A DNA stretch of 60,000 bases from assembly GCA_014529385.2 (NCBI GenBank), contig CM043967.1, forward strand, positions 131,001-191,000, in the 5' to 3' direction. Positions 32,394-42,800 of this stretch are shown one piece after another. Source of the DNA: Adiantum capillus-veneris (taxonomy: Eukaryota; Streptophyta; Polypodiopsida; Polypodiales; Pteridaceae). The notes under the pieces are model-generated. The model saw only the letters and a program-made list of their open reading frames with translations. It did no database searches and was not told where the DNA came from. Position 1 is the first letter of the stretch, and the number at the start of each line of letters is the position of its first letter. Position numbers and translations under genes: made by a program.

Positions 32394-32873
32394 AGCCAAA
32401 AAGCTCGACAAATCTGGATACCACAGATCTCTAATGACAAATCACAAGATCCAAGACCAAAACAAAAACAAGGAAAGCGTGCACGAACGGGTAAGAATAT
32501 CACAAAGTCGCAAGCTTTCCCAACTCAGGTTTGGGTTCCAAAGAAGTTGATTCAAGCACAAAAAAGTCAGGAATTCATTTGGATTCCAAAACAACCACAG
32601 TATCAACTTTCAAAGCCTGAATCCCGTCACCAACCAAGCGTACAAGGGTTGAAGCAAAGACCACTGTTGACTCACACAACAAAAAGGTGGATCCCAAAGA
32701 AGTCTCTTCAAACACAAACGAAGCACGGGCAAGTATGGGTTCCCAAACGAGCGTCAGCAACAAAACAGCCAATAATCGCAAAGAAATGGATCCCAAAGAA
32801 GAACAACCAAACTGCTGTCAGTGCATCGCCGCTTGAATTCTTACAATTCTTCCTACGATTACAATACAGTTAG
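32394..32873 (+). pseudogene. W-x-P-K repeat tail after TAA, element C
   Basis: Same frame as the protease, 159 codons to TAG at 32871. Six copies of a W-I/V-P-K motif (RQIWIPQ, TQVWVPK, FIWIPK, KRWIPK, GQVWVPK, KKWIPK), with a seventh before the stop near 32040, lie 16-39 residues apart in a Lys/Gln/Ser/Thr-rich, nearly acid-free sequence. Element A has the diverged equivalent after its own protease-like domain. W-V-x-K motifs also occur in Gag of some plant Copia elements, which I know only as a similarity. Confidence 0.75.
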
Positions 32874-33084
32874 AAGAGAGCAAGTCGCTTCAATCAAGCA
32901 ACGATACAGGAGCTTCAAAGACCATTACATTGCTTAGAATAGGAAGTCTCGCCAACAAATGCCAATAAGCAAATTTCTTATACCCACATCTTGCACGACA
33001 TAAATATTTTCCATGCATTGAATGTGTATGCATTATAGGGATACATTACAAAGCCTGCATAGGCACAACTTTTAATTGCCCAAG

Positions 33085-33340
33085 CACAACACATACCCTT
33101 TGCGATACCCTGTCGTAAAGGATGACTCCAAATAGGAAGGGGGGAGGCATTCTAAATGCCGACCTAATATTATGACTATTAGAGGGCAATGTTTTGTGAG
33201 ATGCATTGAATTTTTGCATTTTATTGTGATAATTTTTTGACGAAATTTAGAGTATATGCCCTCATAGTAGTGTTACACAGGAGTATGGGGACGAAATCCA
33301 TATATGAGCCCCTAGGGACATGTGTATAGTGTACATAGCA
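33085..33340 (+). promoter_or_regulatory. Conserved block with internal polypurine tract and hairpin, element C
   Basis: ATAGGAAGGGGGGAG (33132-33146) is followed by the perfect inverted repeat GGCATT-CTA-AATGCC (33146-33160) and TTAGAGGGCAATGTTTTGTGA. The block ends near ATATGAGCCCCTAGGGACATG. All parts align with element A on its minus strand (15940-16150). Conservation between otherwise diverged elements argues for function in cis. Confidence 0.65.
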
Positions 33341-34520
33341 TTTAGATTTCTATTTGAATGATTTTTCTTTTGTTGAGTTGTTTTAAGATTTTCTTTGTTT
33401 ATTATTAAGAAAAAATTAAAAAATCCATAATCCACATGAAGAAAAGACTGACGAGAGGCCTGAGCACTACAAAGAGAAGAAGGTACAAGGAAATGATGAA
33501 ACTTCACGAAGTATGTCTCAGCAGCCACTACAACAGCCGAAGAACTTGTCACAAAGTAGTGTCAACATGCAACCGAGAAGTCATAAAAGTTAGAGTCGAG
33601 CATCTAAGCCACAAAATGAATGAGTTGTTAGTCCCAAAGCTTCAAGTAATATTCTCTGTGGTCTAAGCGTCTTAGCTATTCTAGGTACTGCTCAAGCTGG
33701 AAGAGTTGAGCATATTTATGTTGTGTCGCTCATGCTAGTATAGGTGAGCAAAAGAGTCGAAGTCTAAGTACTTAAGTATGGGGAAGTGAAGGAGAAGGTC
33801 CAAAAGACACTCACGTACTGAGCACTGTGAGATACGAGTGGAGAAACTTCTACATCGAAAACCCTTCTTGGAAAGGTGGAAGCTATTGAGACATCTTTTG
33901 ATGTCACATGTGCTACATTTATTCCTCGAAACACCCATCATCTCCTTCTTTCACATTGCATGCTTTTGTTGACAAATTTCTTATATGCATATAGAGTGTC
34001 CCATAATTGGCACTTGCATCATGCACTCTTTCCGTGCTTCACCCAAGCACTCACCTTTCATGAACATGTACTTCACGTTCAACTGATCAACTCCAATAAG
34101 AGCGTATACCAAAGGCATTTTTTTCCCACCGGGTTTTTTCCCTTTGGTCATCCAAGTTTTAGACCCTAATCTAAAGACACCTATCACCATCCTCTTGTAC
34201 ATATTCCTTCTACATCAACAATAAGGAAATGCTACCCAAATCAATTGACAAATGAATTGGAGCACCAATTTCAGCATACTTCTCCTCAATGGCGAGTCGA
34301 AGAATGGCCTACAATGACAAAGCTGCAGACAACACTAACGACATGCTTGCATAGGAACAAAGAAGTTACCAATGAAGAAGAGCAGACATAAGAGTGATCA
34401 GAGGATCTCAAAAGATGAATGGTTATGATGATAGATGTCCGCTCTAATGGATCATAGTTCTTGTTGTGGTTCGACAAAGATACAAGCAGTGCAACAGATG
34501 AAGCCAAAACAACAGCAAAG
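33341..34520 (+). other. 3' non-coding region of element C
   Basis: About 1.2 kb. A 97-codon frame at 33876-34169 (ending FFPFGHPSFRP) and a 76-codon frame at 33436-33666 resemble nothing I know and lack codon bias. The region occupies the place of the accessory frame in element A but shows no similarity to it. The last 16 bases (CAAAACAACAGCAAAG, 34505-34520) recur with one change at 34923-34938. Confidence 0.6.
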
Positions 34521-34554
34521 TGTTGACCGCTGGGTCAACAACACAACATAACTC
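34521..34554 (+). repeat. Stray copy of the C LTR tip
   Basis: 34 bp matching the first 34 bp of the 3' LTR (34999-35032) with three changes, then an abrupt switch to DEAD-box sequence. It contains TTGACC-GCTG-GGTCAA, a perfect dyad of W-box cores. It marks a recombination or template-switch junction. Confidence 0.85.
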
Positions 34555-34920
34555 CTTACAAAGTTGTCATTGGCTCACAAGATCAGAAAGCCAATCACTC
34601 AATTCTACAGATTGTAGAAGTTGTTTCTTAGAATCACAAATACTCCGAATTGACAGATTTGCTGGAGCAAGTGATGGATGAGCTTTCCCTATCCATGATG
34701 ATAAGAGTCAAGTTAAACGACATTGGGTTCTTTTTGAATTTAGATATGGCAGTAGACCTATAATGACAGAAACAGATGCTGTAGCTCGGAGCGTGGATGT
34801 GAAAGACATAAAGTTCGTCATCAATTATGATTTTCCTGAATCATGCGAAGACTATGTACATCGGATTGGACGAACAAGACAAGCTACTGCAAAGGCTATA
34901 GTCTATACTTTCTTTCCAAC
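34552..34920 (+). pseudogene. Captured DEAD-box RNA helicase fragment (DBP2/p68 type)
   Basis: A degenerate copy of the second RecA-like domain. PYKVVIGSQDQKANHSI and QIVEVVS come first; after a TAG and a deletion of about 25 codons that shifts frame, [17 protein letters not shown] and [18 protein letters not shown] (motif V region) follow, then [20 protein letters not shown] (motif VI region) and YTFF. In the host family motif V reads TDVAARGLDVKDI, so key residues are changed here. The three segments are contiguous without intron-like sequence, suggesting capture from an RNA. It is not functional as a helicase. Confidence 0.88.
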
Positions 34921-34962
34921 AACAAAACGACAGCAAAGACCACATCGCCATCGAAAATCAGG

Positions 34963-34998
34963 TCATGTCGGGGACGACATGAACGCGGAAGGGGGGAA
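34963..34998 (+). promoter_or_regulatory. Hairpin and polypurine tract of element C
   Basis: CATGTCG-GGGA-CGACATG forms a perfect 7-bp stem with a 4-base loop, followed by GCGGAAGGGGGGAA directly at the LTR. Element A has the same order, including the ATGAA between stem and tract. Confidence 0.85.
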
Positions 34999-35957
34999 TG
35001 CTGACCAGTGGGTCAACAACACAACATAACTCAAGTTTCGTACCAAAGTCTTATCTTTTGCGAGTTATGAAATGCTGCGGATTATGGCTATAAACGTCAT
35101 TTGTAATGAGTAGTTATTCTAGTTTCAGAAGTCGGGGTGCAATGGCACTTCCAGATTGTAAATACAAATCCATTTGACCCTTTCAACTCCATTTTTGGTT
35201 AAACCTAAGGTAGCCTTAGTATATAAGGTACCTAGGTCAATTTGTAAGGAAGACTTTAATCATAATCAAAACTTAGCGCTACCATCTACTGTGTGTGAGA
35301 GAGAAAGAGAGTGAGCGTGAGCTTCATCCTCTCGCTACGCCCAGCTCGCTCAACACATTGGAGATCTGACTGCACCATTGTTGCAGGCTCGAGGAGAGCT
35401 ACGCGTCGACGCCAAGCATTCCACGCGAGACGAAGCGCACACGCCGACGCATCTACGAGCTATTTGTGGCCGTAAGTGTATCAAACGATGTCTGTTTTCT
35501 GCGTGCTAGTAGTCTATAGAATCGTGGTGACATAAGCTACGCATAGGTACTCATAAATTTCAGTTTCGGGTACTTTCAAAATTCTGTTCTGTCATCTTAC
35601 GCGTTTTCCGCAGATGGGTTTAGAGTGAGGGTTTTGAGTGTAGAAGCTTAGGGACAGGTGTATCCTAGTGAGGGGATGGTGTTCCTTAAGTTTCGTACGA
35701 ATCTGGCATGATAAAGTGAGTTGCCTTCCGTATGTGTGTATGTGGCTAGGTGGTGCAGTTGAGAGCAGTGAGGTTTTTGATTGTGGTTTAGTTGGCCTTC
35801 CTGAGTGTTGTATGTTTAGGATGGTCTCAGCCTGACAAGATAAAGAGATTTCCTCTGTGTGCCTATCGTGTCATCTGTGTCGTCGATTGACATTATGTTG
35901 ATCTAGGTAGTGTTTGAATGCACTTCATGGGTGTGTGAGTCGCTTCCCCCTCCAACA
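34999..35957 (+). repeat. 3' LTR of element C
   Basis: 959 bp, the same length as the 5' LTR, with about 40 substitutions and no net indel. It ends CCTCCAACA before ATATT. Confidence 0.95.
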
Positions 35958-35962
35958 ATATT

Positions 35963-37897
35963 TGATGCACCTACTTCCCAATTCTTAGTGTAAATGGCCA
36001 AGTGGTGGATCTATGATCCACTCATCCATCAAACATTGTGTAGAATTACAACTGTTATGATGGCCAAGTGTTGAATGCACCTAACTTTAAGATATGGTTT
36101 AGAATGGCAAAGTGGTGGATCTAGAAGACACCAACAATTGGATCCACATTTCAAGCCTTTGTTATAATGGCGAAGTGGTGGATCTTTGATGCAACTACTT
36201 CCCAATTGTTAGTCTCAATGGTCAAGTGGTGGATCTAGGATCTACTCATCCCATAGACATTGTGTAAAATTACAAGTGTTATTATGGCCAAGTGTTGAAT
36301 GGACCTAATTTTAAGACATGGTTAGAATGCTAAGTGGTGGATCTAAGAGGCACCAACAATTGGATCCACATTTCAAGCATTTGTTATTATAATGGCCAAG
36401 TGGTGGATGTTTGATGTATCTACTTCCTTTTTCTTAGTCTAAAAGACCAAGTGGTGGATCTAGGATCTACTCATCCCACAAACACTGGGTAAACATTACA
36501 ACTGTTATGATGACCAACTATTGAATGCACCTAACTTTAAGACATGGGTTAGAATGTCCAAGTGGTGGATCCTTGATGCACCTACTTCCCAATTCTTAGT
36601 CTAAATGGCCAAGTGGTGGATCTAGGATCTACTCATCCCACAAACACTGGGTAAATATTACAACTGTTATGATGACCAACTGTTGAATGCACCTAACTTT
36701 AAGACATGGGTTAGAATGGCCAAGTGGTGGATCTTTGATGCACCTACTTCCCAATTCTTAGTCTAAATGGCCAAGTGGTGGATCTAAGATCTATTGATCC
36801 CATAAACATTGTGTAAAATTACAAGTGTTTTGGTGACGAAGTGTTGAATGCACCTAACTTTAAGAGATGGGTGAGAATAGCCAAGTTCTGGATATAGTAG
36901 ACACCAACAATTGGATCCACAATTCAAGACTTTGTTATAATGGCCAAGTGGTGAATCTTTGATGCACCTACTTCCCAATTCTTAGTCTAGATGGCCAAGT
37001 GGTGGATCTAAGATCTTCTGATCCCACAAACATTGTGTAAAATTACAAGGGTTATGATGACCAAGTGTTGAATGTACCTAACTGTAAGAAATGGGTTAGA
37101 ATGGCCAAGTGGTGGATCTATGAGACACCAACAATTGGATCCACCATTCAAGCCTTTGTTATAGTGGCCAAGTGGTATATCTTTGATGCACCTACTTCCC
37201 AATTCTTAGTCTAAATGGCCAAGTGGTGGATCTAGGATCTACTCATCCCATAAACATTGCTTAAAATTACAAGTGTTATGATAACCAAGTGTTGAATGCA
37301 GTTGACTTTAAGACATGGGTTAGAATGGCCAAGTGGTGGATCCAGGAGACAACCAACAATTGGATCCACATTCTAAGCCTTCTAATGGCCAAGTGGTGCA
37401 TCTTTGATGCACCTATTTCTCAATTCTTAGTATGAATGGCAAGGTGGAGGATCTAGGCATAATTCATCGCACAAACATTGTGTAGAATTACAAGTGTTAT
37501 GATGGCCAAGTGTTGAATGCACCTAACTTTAAGACATGGTTAGAATGGCCAAGTGGTGGATGTATCACACACCAACAATTCAAACCACAATTCAAGCCTT
37601 CGTTATAATGGCCAAGTGGTGGATCTTTGATGCACCTACTTTCCAATTCTTAGTCTAAATGACAAAGTGGTGAATGCATCTGATTTTAAGACATGGGTTA
37701 AAATGGTAAAGTGGTGGATCTAGGAGACACCAACAATTGGATCCACATGTCAAGCCTTCTAGTTGCCAAGTTGTGGATCTTTGATGTGCCTATTTTCTAA
37801 TTTTTAGTATGAATGTCCAAGTGCTGGATCTCGGATCCGCTCATCCCACAGAAATCGTGTAGAATTACAAGTATTATGATGGCCAAGTGTTGAATGC
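35963..37897. repeat. Satellite array between elements C and D
   Basis: 224-bp satellite with variants of the 2.15-kb higher-order block (for example the adjacent monomers at 36784 and 37008 that match 8576/8800 and 23776/24000). A partial duplication around 36450-36750 repeats a GGATCTACTCATCCC...CACTGGGTAAA segment. It ends with ACCTA. Confidence 0.92.
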
Positions 37898-37902
37898 ACC
37901 TA

Positions 37903-39493
37903 TGTAACATTTTAATGGCCTATAATCTTATGTGTAGCGGAAATTAGCATGAACATAGTGGGCATTTCATTAGAATAAATTCCTAATGAGAATTACAAGA
38001 GTGCTTGGGTGGAGAGAGCAACAAAAAGCATAACACCTAGTTAGATAGCATCGACAATACTTTCAAAAGAGAGAGAAATTAAGCTATTGACAACAGTTGA
38101 GGACCGGATTTGCATGGAGCCGGTCCCCCCTCCAAAAGGCTTTGTATTATGGTTTCTCCCATCAAGAGAGACATTGTACAATACAATTCTTTGTGTTCCT
38201 TCAAGACTAGCTAGTGCAATGAAGATGGAAGCTTCATGCACCAAGCAAAACACTTAATCAAACACAACTTGAATTATCCCCGTTCTCAGACCCAAGACCT
38301 CACACACCTTCGAAGATGGTGAGAGCTAGCAGGGTATGAGAGTAGATTGAGAAGAAAAAGAAGTATCTTACGAGAAAGAAGTACATCTCCTCACATAATC
38401 ACTCATATTAGCATAGCTTAGCTTAGTAATTAGCTTGGTAGAGAAGATGAGCATGCATTGAAGCTTGGCTCTTGGTTGGATTTGCATCCACATGCCAAGA
38501 GAGTGTTGATGTAGGCTTCTATCTCACAAGCTTGGAGTAGGTGATGAGCTCTCCATTAAAGCTTGGGAGGAGATAGAGTATTTTCCCTTCACACATGGTC
38601 AAGTGTGAGAGTGTGTGTGTCAATGCCAAGCAAAAATCAGCCCCCCCTCTCTCTTGGGCGAGCCCTAGCTGCTAAATAAGTCTGGCCTTTGCCTCATTGG
38701 ACCTCCCCAGGTCAAGCCAATAGGAATTAAGCAGCATAAGTGATAGCCTTTAGACATGTGTCCCCCTTTCCCCTTTTGTGAGAGTTTTAGGTAATTAAAT
38801 AATTAAACTAAACTCTCATTGGACCCCTTTGCCTCCTGGCCAATAGGAATCAGGCAAGCCATGGGGCTCCTGAATGCTCATTGGACCCCTTGGGAGACTG
38901 CCCAATAGTCTTCTAGGAGACTTAATTCTCATTGGTTTCTTTTACTAAATGTTTTTAAATTAATTAAACTAGATTTACTCTAGCTTAATTCTCATTGGTC
39001 CACTTCAAGGGTCTTCCAATAGGAATTGGGCACACCTTGTGGGCATCTGGCCTAGGGAGCTGACATGTGTCCCTCATTCCCTTTGTGTAAAGGGAGCCTG
39101 TGTGTGTGTGTGTGGCTTTCTCTCTCATCCCCTAGCTTTGGGGCTCGCCCCCTCCCATGTAGGGATGTAGAAAGACTTTTTGGGCACACACTAAGCATCC
39201 AATTTTCCCTAGGGTTGACCTTTGGACACAACCTTTGAATTTTGGAACCTTAGCATTTTGGAAGTCTTAATGGGCTGAACCTTATGGTCTTTTTGGCCCA
39301 TTGTTTCACATGGCTCTTTTGCAGATGGCCCCCCCTTTGGATCCCTATTTTCCCTCCTTTGGATCCCTACTGTGGCCGGTCTGCTAACTTAACCAATATT
39401 CTAGCTTTTTCTCCCTTGGCACTTCCCCACATTAAATGATCAGTTTAATATGAGAAAATCATTTAGGAGAATTAGATATTGATTATTATGACA
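37903..39493 (-). repeat. 3' LTR of element D
   Basis: 1591 bp, TGTAAC...TGACA in plus coordinates. It contains the GGACCGG...CCGGTCC hairpin (38101-38126) and an array of ATTGG/CCAAT pairs (38696-39020), annotated below. A GT microsatellite lies near 39100. A 70-codon minus-strand frame at 38041 is repeated in the other LTR and is not a gene. Confidence 0.97.
38696..39020. promoter_or_regulatory. Array of ATTGG/CCAAT pairs in the D LTR
   Basis: ATTGG and CCAAT start at 38696/38717, 38818/38840, 38880/38902 and 38994/39016, with a lone ATTGG at 38931. Within pairs the start-to-start distance is 21-22 bp, about two helical turns, and each pair sits in a CTCATTGGACC...CCAATAG context. CCAAT is the core bound by NF-Y. 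The same array is in the right LTR about 7316 bp further on, and two pairs survive in fragment B. An enhancer role is inferred. Confidence 0.7.
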
Positions 39494-39507
39494 TTACCTC
39501 TCTCTTG
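39494..39507 (-). promoter_or_regulatory. Polypurine tract of element D
   Basis: CAAGAGAGAGGTAA on the minus strand abuts the 3' LTR, the expected plus-strand primer. Confidence 0.8.
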
Positions 39508-39851
39508 AAATCATAGTCGTCCTCGACTATGGTGTAGAGAAGATAAAGCATATGCATGAGTCCTTTTCTTAGCGGGTAGAGGATCCCTATGTTACCCTAC
39601 GACATCATTCCATAATGGATGACTAGTCCATTTGGCACTTGAGAGCCTGAGGCTGCCGCAAGCATGTCTGCACATTAGTCCTATCAGTCTTCCATAGTAG
39701 AGTGACAAGCTCTACTTGGTGTTTGGGAGACGTCGTCTCCGCAAACTTGATCTAAGCATGCTTAGTACTTCATTTTTGTGCACAAATAAAGAAAAAGAGA
39801 GTCTTATAAGACAAAAATTTTTTGTTCATTTTTAACATTTTGTACATTTGC

Positions 39852-42800
39852 TTACTCTTGGGAAGCATTGTAAGCATTGACAAGGTTTAGGTTATCCTTT
39901 AATTGTATGCCTTGCATCCATCTAGCATCTTCAAAAGGATAATTCTTAAACTTAATAAGATATCGTCGGATAGTCTTACCGCCTCTTAATACCTTGTCTT
40001 CATGTCGGAGAATGGACTCGGGCTGCAGCACCTCCTCGTGGTCCTCGATCTCCGGTGGGTCTTCAATAGTTGGTTCTTGAGGTGGCTCTCCTTTGTAAGG
40101 CTTTAATAGGCTCACATGAAAAGCATTGTGTATGAGCCAATGATTGGGCAACTTAAGTTGATAGGCCATCTCATTGATTGGCCTAAGAATTTGGAAGGGA
40201 CCATAATACCTTTTTGCTAGTTTAGCATAGTACTTTTGGTGGCCCGTAGGATTCTTTCCCGTCGTGTGCCTTAATCGAGCCTTGGGAAACTTTAACAAGA
40301 CCCAATCGTTTTCTTTAAAGGCTTGGGCTTTTCTGTGCTTGTCAGCAGCAGCCTTTTGCCTTTGCTGTGAGATAGAGATAGCATCCTTAATTTTTTGGAA
40401 AGATTCTTGTAGGTCTCGGCTATACTCATCTGCAGCGAAGATCTTCCCATGTACCTTAAGTAGCAAGGGACTTTTTGATCTTCCCTCAATTACCTCGAAA
40501 GGTGCTTTTCCTGTAGAAGTATGTACAGTGTTATTGTAAGCATACTCTACTAAGGGTAAGTACTTCTCCCATTGGGATCTTTGATCTACTTCCGTTACAT
40601 AGGCTTTTAGTAGATCAAGAATGGTTAGGTTAGCTATTTCACTTTGGCCATCAGTTTGTGGATGATAGGCCGAAGAGAAGTTTAGCCTTGTTCCTAAATT
40701 CTCAAAGAGACCCTTCCAGAAATTACTGGTCATTCTAGGGTCTCTATCCGACACTATGGACATTGGCAAGCCATGGTACTTGAAAATTTGTGAAATGAAG
40801 AGGGTTGCCATTTGATGGGCTTTGATAGTCTTTTTGACAGGTATAAAATGAGCTTGTTTACTGAACCTGTCTACTATCGTCCATATTCCCGTATTCCCAT
40901 GGATAGACTTAGGCAATCCAAAGATAAAATCCATGGATATGCTCTCCCAAGGTGAATTAGGGATTGGCAATGGTTGAAGCAATCCAAGTTGCTTCCCTCT
41001 ATCAAATTTTGTCTTTTGACATACCACACATTTGGAAACATACTCGTGTATGTTCACTTTCATGGTAGGCCAATAGAAATATGTTTCAATTCCCTTTAGG
41101 GTAGACTGAATCCCTCTATGCCCCGCATATGGGGGAGCATGAGATTCATACATTACTTTCTCACGTAGTGAGTTAGTAACGCATAGTCTATTGCCATAGA
41201 GAAGATAACCATCTTGTAAAGTAAATGGTTCTTCTTTCTTCCCTAATGCAAGGGCTGAAATCACATCTCTAAAATCGGGATCAATAGCATACTCATCTAT
41301 CATTGAAGATAGATCATTGTGAGTTGCTATGGAAACCGCATTCACTCTCGGGCGTCTTGAGAGTGCATCGGCTACTTGATTATGCTTGCCAGCAATGTGA
41401 GCAATATGAAAATGAAATTGCGAAAGGAAATTTGCCCACCTCATTTGTTTGTCGGAGATCTTGGTCTGCGTCATGAAGTACTTAAGACTTTGGTGATCTG
41501 TTCGCAGAATGAAAGGAGTCCCCAATAAATAGTGCTTCCATGAGTCTAAGGCATGTAGAACTGCAAGGAGTTCTTTTTCGTATATGCCTAGAGCTTGCTC
41601 AACAGGGTCGAGCCTTCGACTCTCATAGCCTATGGCGTGCCCTTCTTGGAGCAAAACAGCCCCAAGGCAATCACCACAAGCATCACATTGGACCTCAAAT
41701 GGTTTTGAGAGATCCGGTAGTGTAAGCACAGGTTGAGAGATAAGCTTTTCTTTAAGCTTTTCGAAAGCATTGTTCTCCTTAGCAGACCACGTATACCTAA
41801 CATTTTTTTTTGTTAGGTCATGTAATGGTCCCGCAATTTGTGAGAACTTTTCTATGAAGCGTCTATAGTATGCACACATACCTATAAAGCTTCTTAGTTC
41901 ATGAAGATTCCTTGGTTTAGGCCATCCTTTTATTACCTCTAACTTGGATGGATCCATTTGGATTCCATCTTGAGAGATAATGTGACCTAAATATTGAATC
42001 TCTTGCAAGAAAAATTCACTTTTCTTTCGATTAACATAAAGTTTATTCTCTCTTAAAACTTGAAATATTACCTGGAGGTGTTGCTTGTGTTCCTCCAATG
42101 AATTAGAGTAGATGATAATATCATCAAAGAACACTCCAGTGAAGGTTCGATGAGGCCAGAACAGCTTCTCCATTAAACGGTTAAATGTGGCTGGTGCATT
42201 AGTCAAGCCAAAAGGCATGACAATGTACTCGTAAAGACCAAATGTAGTACGAAATGCGGTCTTTACAATGTCTTGATCAACTATCCTTATTTGATGATAG
42301 CCACTTTTTAGGTCAATCCTACTGAAGTAGGTCGATCCTTGTAGCTTATCAAATAGGTCTTCTACCCGTGGAACGGGAAACCTATTCTTGATAGTGATCC
42401 TATTTAGTGCTCTATAGTCGACACACATACGATATGTGCCGTCTTTCTTTTGCACTAATAGCACAGGTGAGCAAAATGGAGATGAGCTAGGCCTAACCAT
42501 GCCCTTCTCAATTAACTCATGCACTTGCCGCATAATCTCCTCTTGTTGAGCTTGAGAAACTCTATAAGGAGGTTTGTTAGGCGGTGAACTTCCTGGAAGA
42601 AGTTCAATTGCATGGTCGTCATTACCTCGTTTAGGAGGTAGCTCACAAGGGATGTCGTCAATAAAGACATCTTGAAACCCCTTGAGAAAATTGGATAACT
42701 CTAATTCCTTTTGGTTGCTTTTATTTTCTTTTGCTAAAGCATTAGGTTCATTTTGAGAATCTTTAACAAAAATCATGTACACGGAAATAGAGCTCTTTAT

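Larger units (their letters stand above)
24603..35957 (+). mobile_element. Element C: non-autonomous Ty3/gypsy LTR retrotransposon with captured DEAD-box fragment
   Basis: 11,355 bp with a perfect ATATT duplication (24598-24602 and 35958-35962) and two 959-bp LTRs differing at about 40 positions by eye. It holds a PBS, a 2.4-kb leader with palindromes, gag, a second frame, a protease frame with W-x-P-K tail, a conserved block with internal polypurine tract, a non-coding 3' region, a DEAD-box helicase fragment and the PPT. There is no RT, RNase H or integrase, nor space for one. It must therefore have been mobilised in trans. It is related to A by PBS position, leader start, internal block, PPT and Trp tail. 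Confidence 0.95.

Noticed and set aside
34763-35029. Functional helicase gene
   Set aside because: Only part of one domain, with a deletion, a frameshift, a stop and altered motifs V and VI, running into LTR sequence.
38041-38253. Identical 70-residue frames at 38041 and 45357
   Set aside because: They are the same segment of the two LTRs of element D; no protein similarity.
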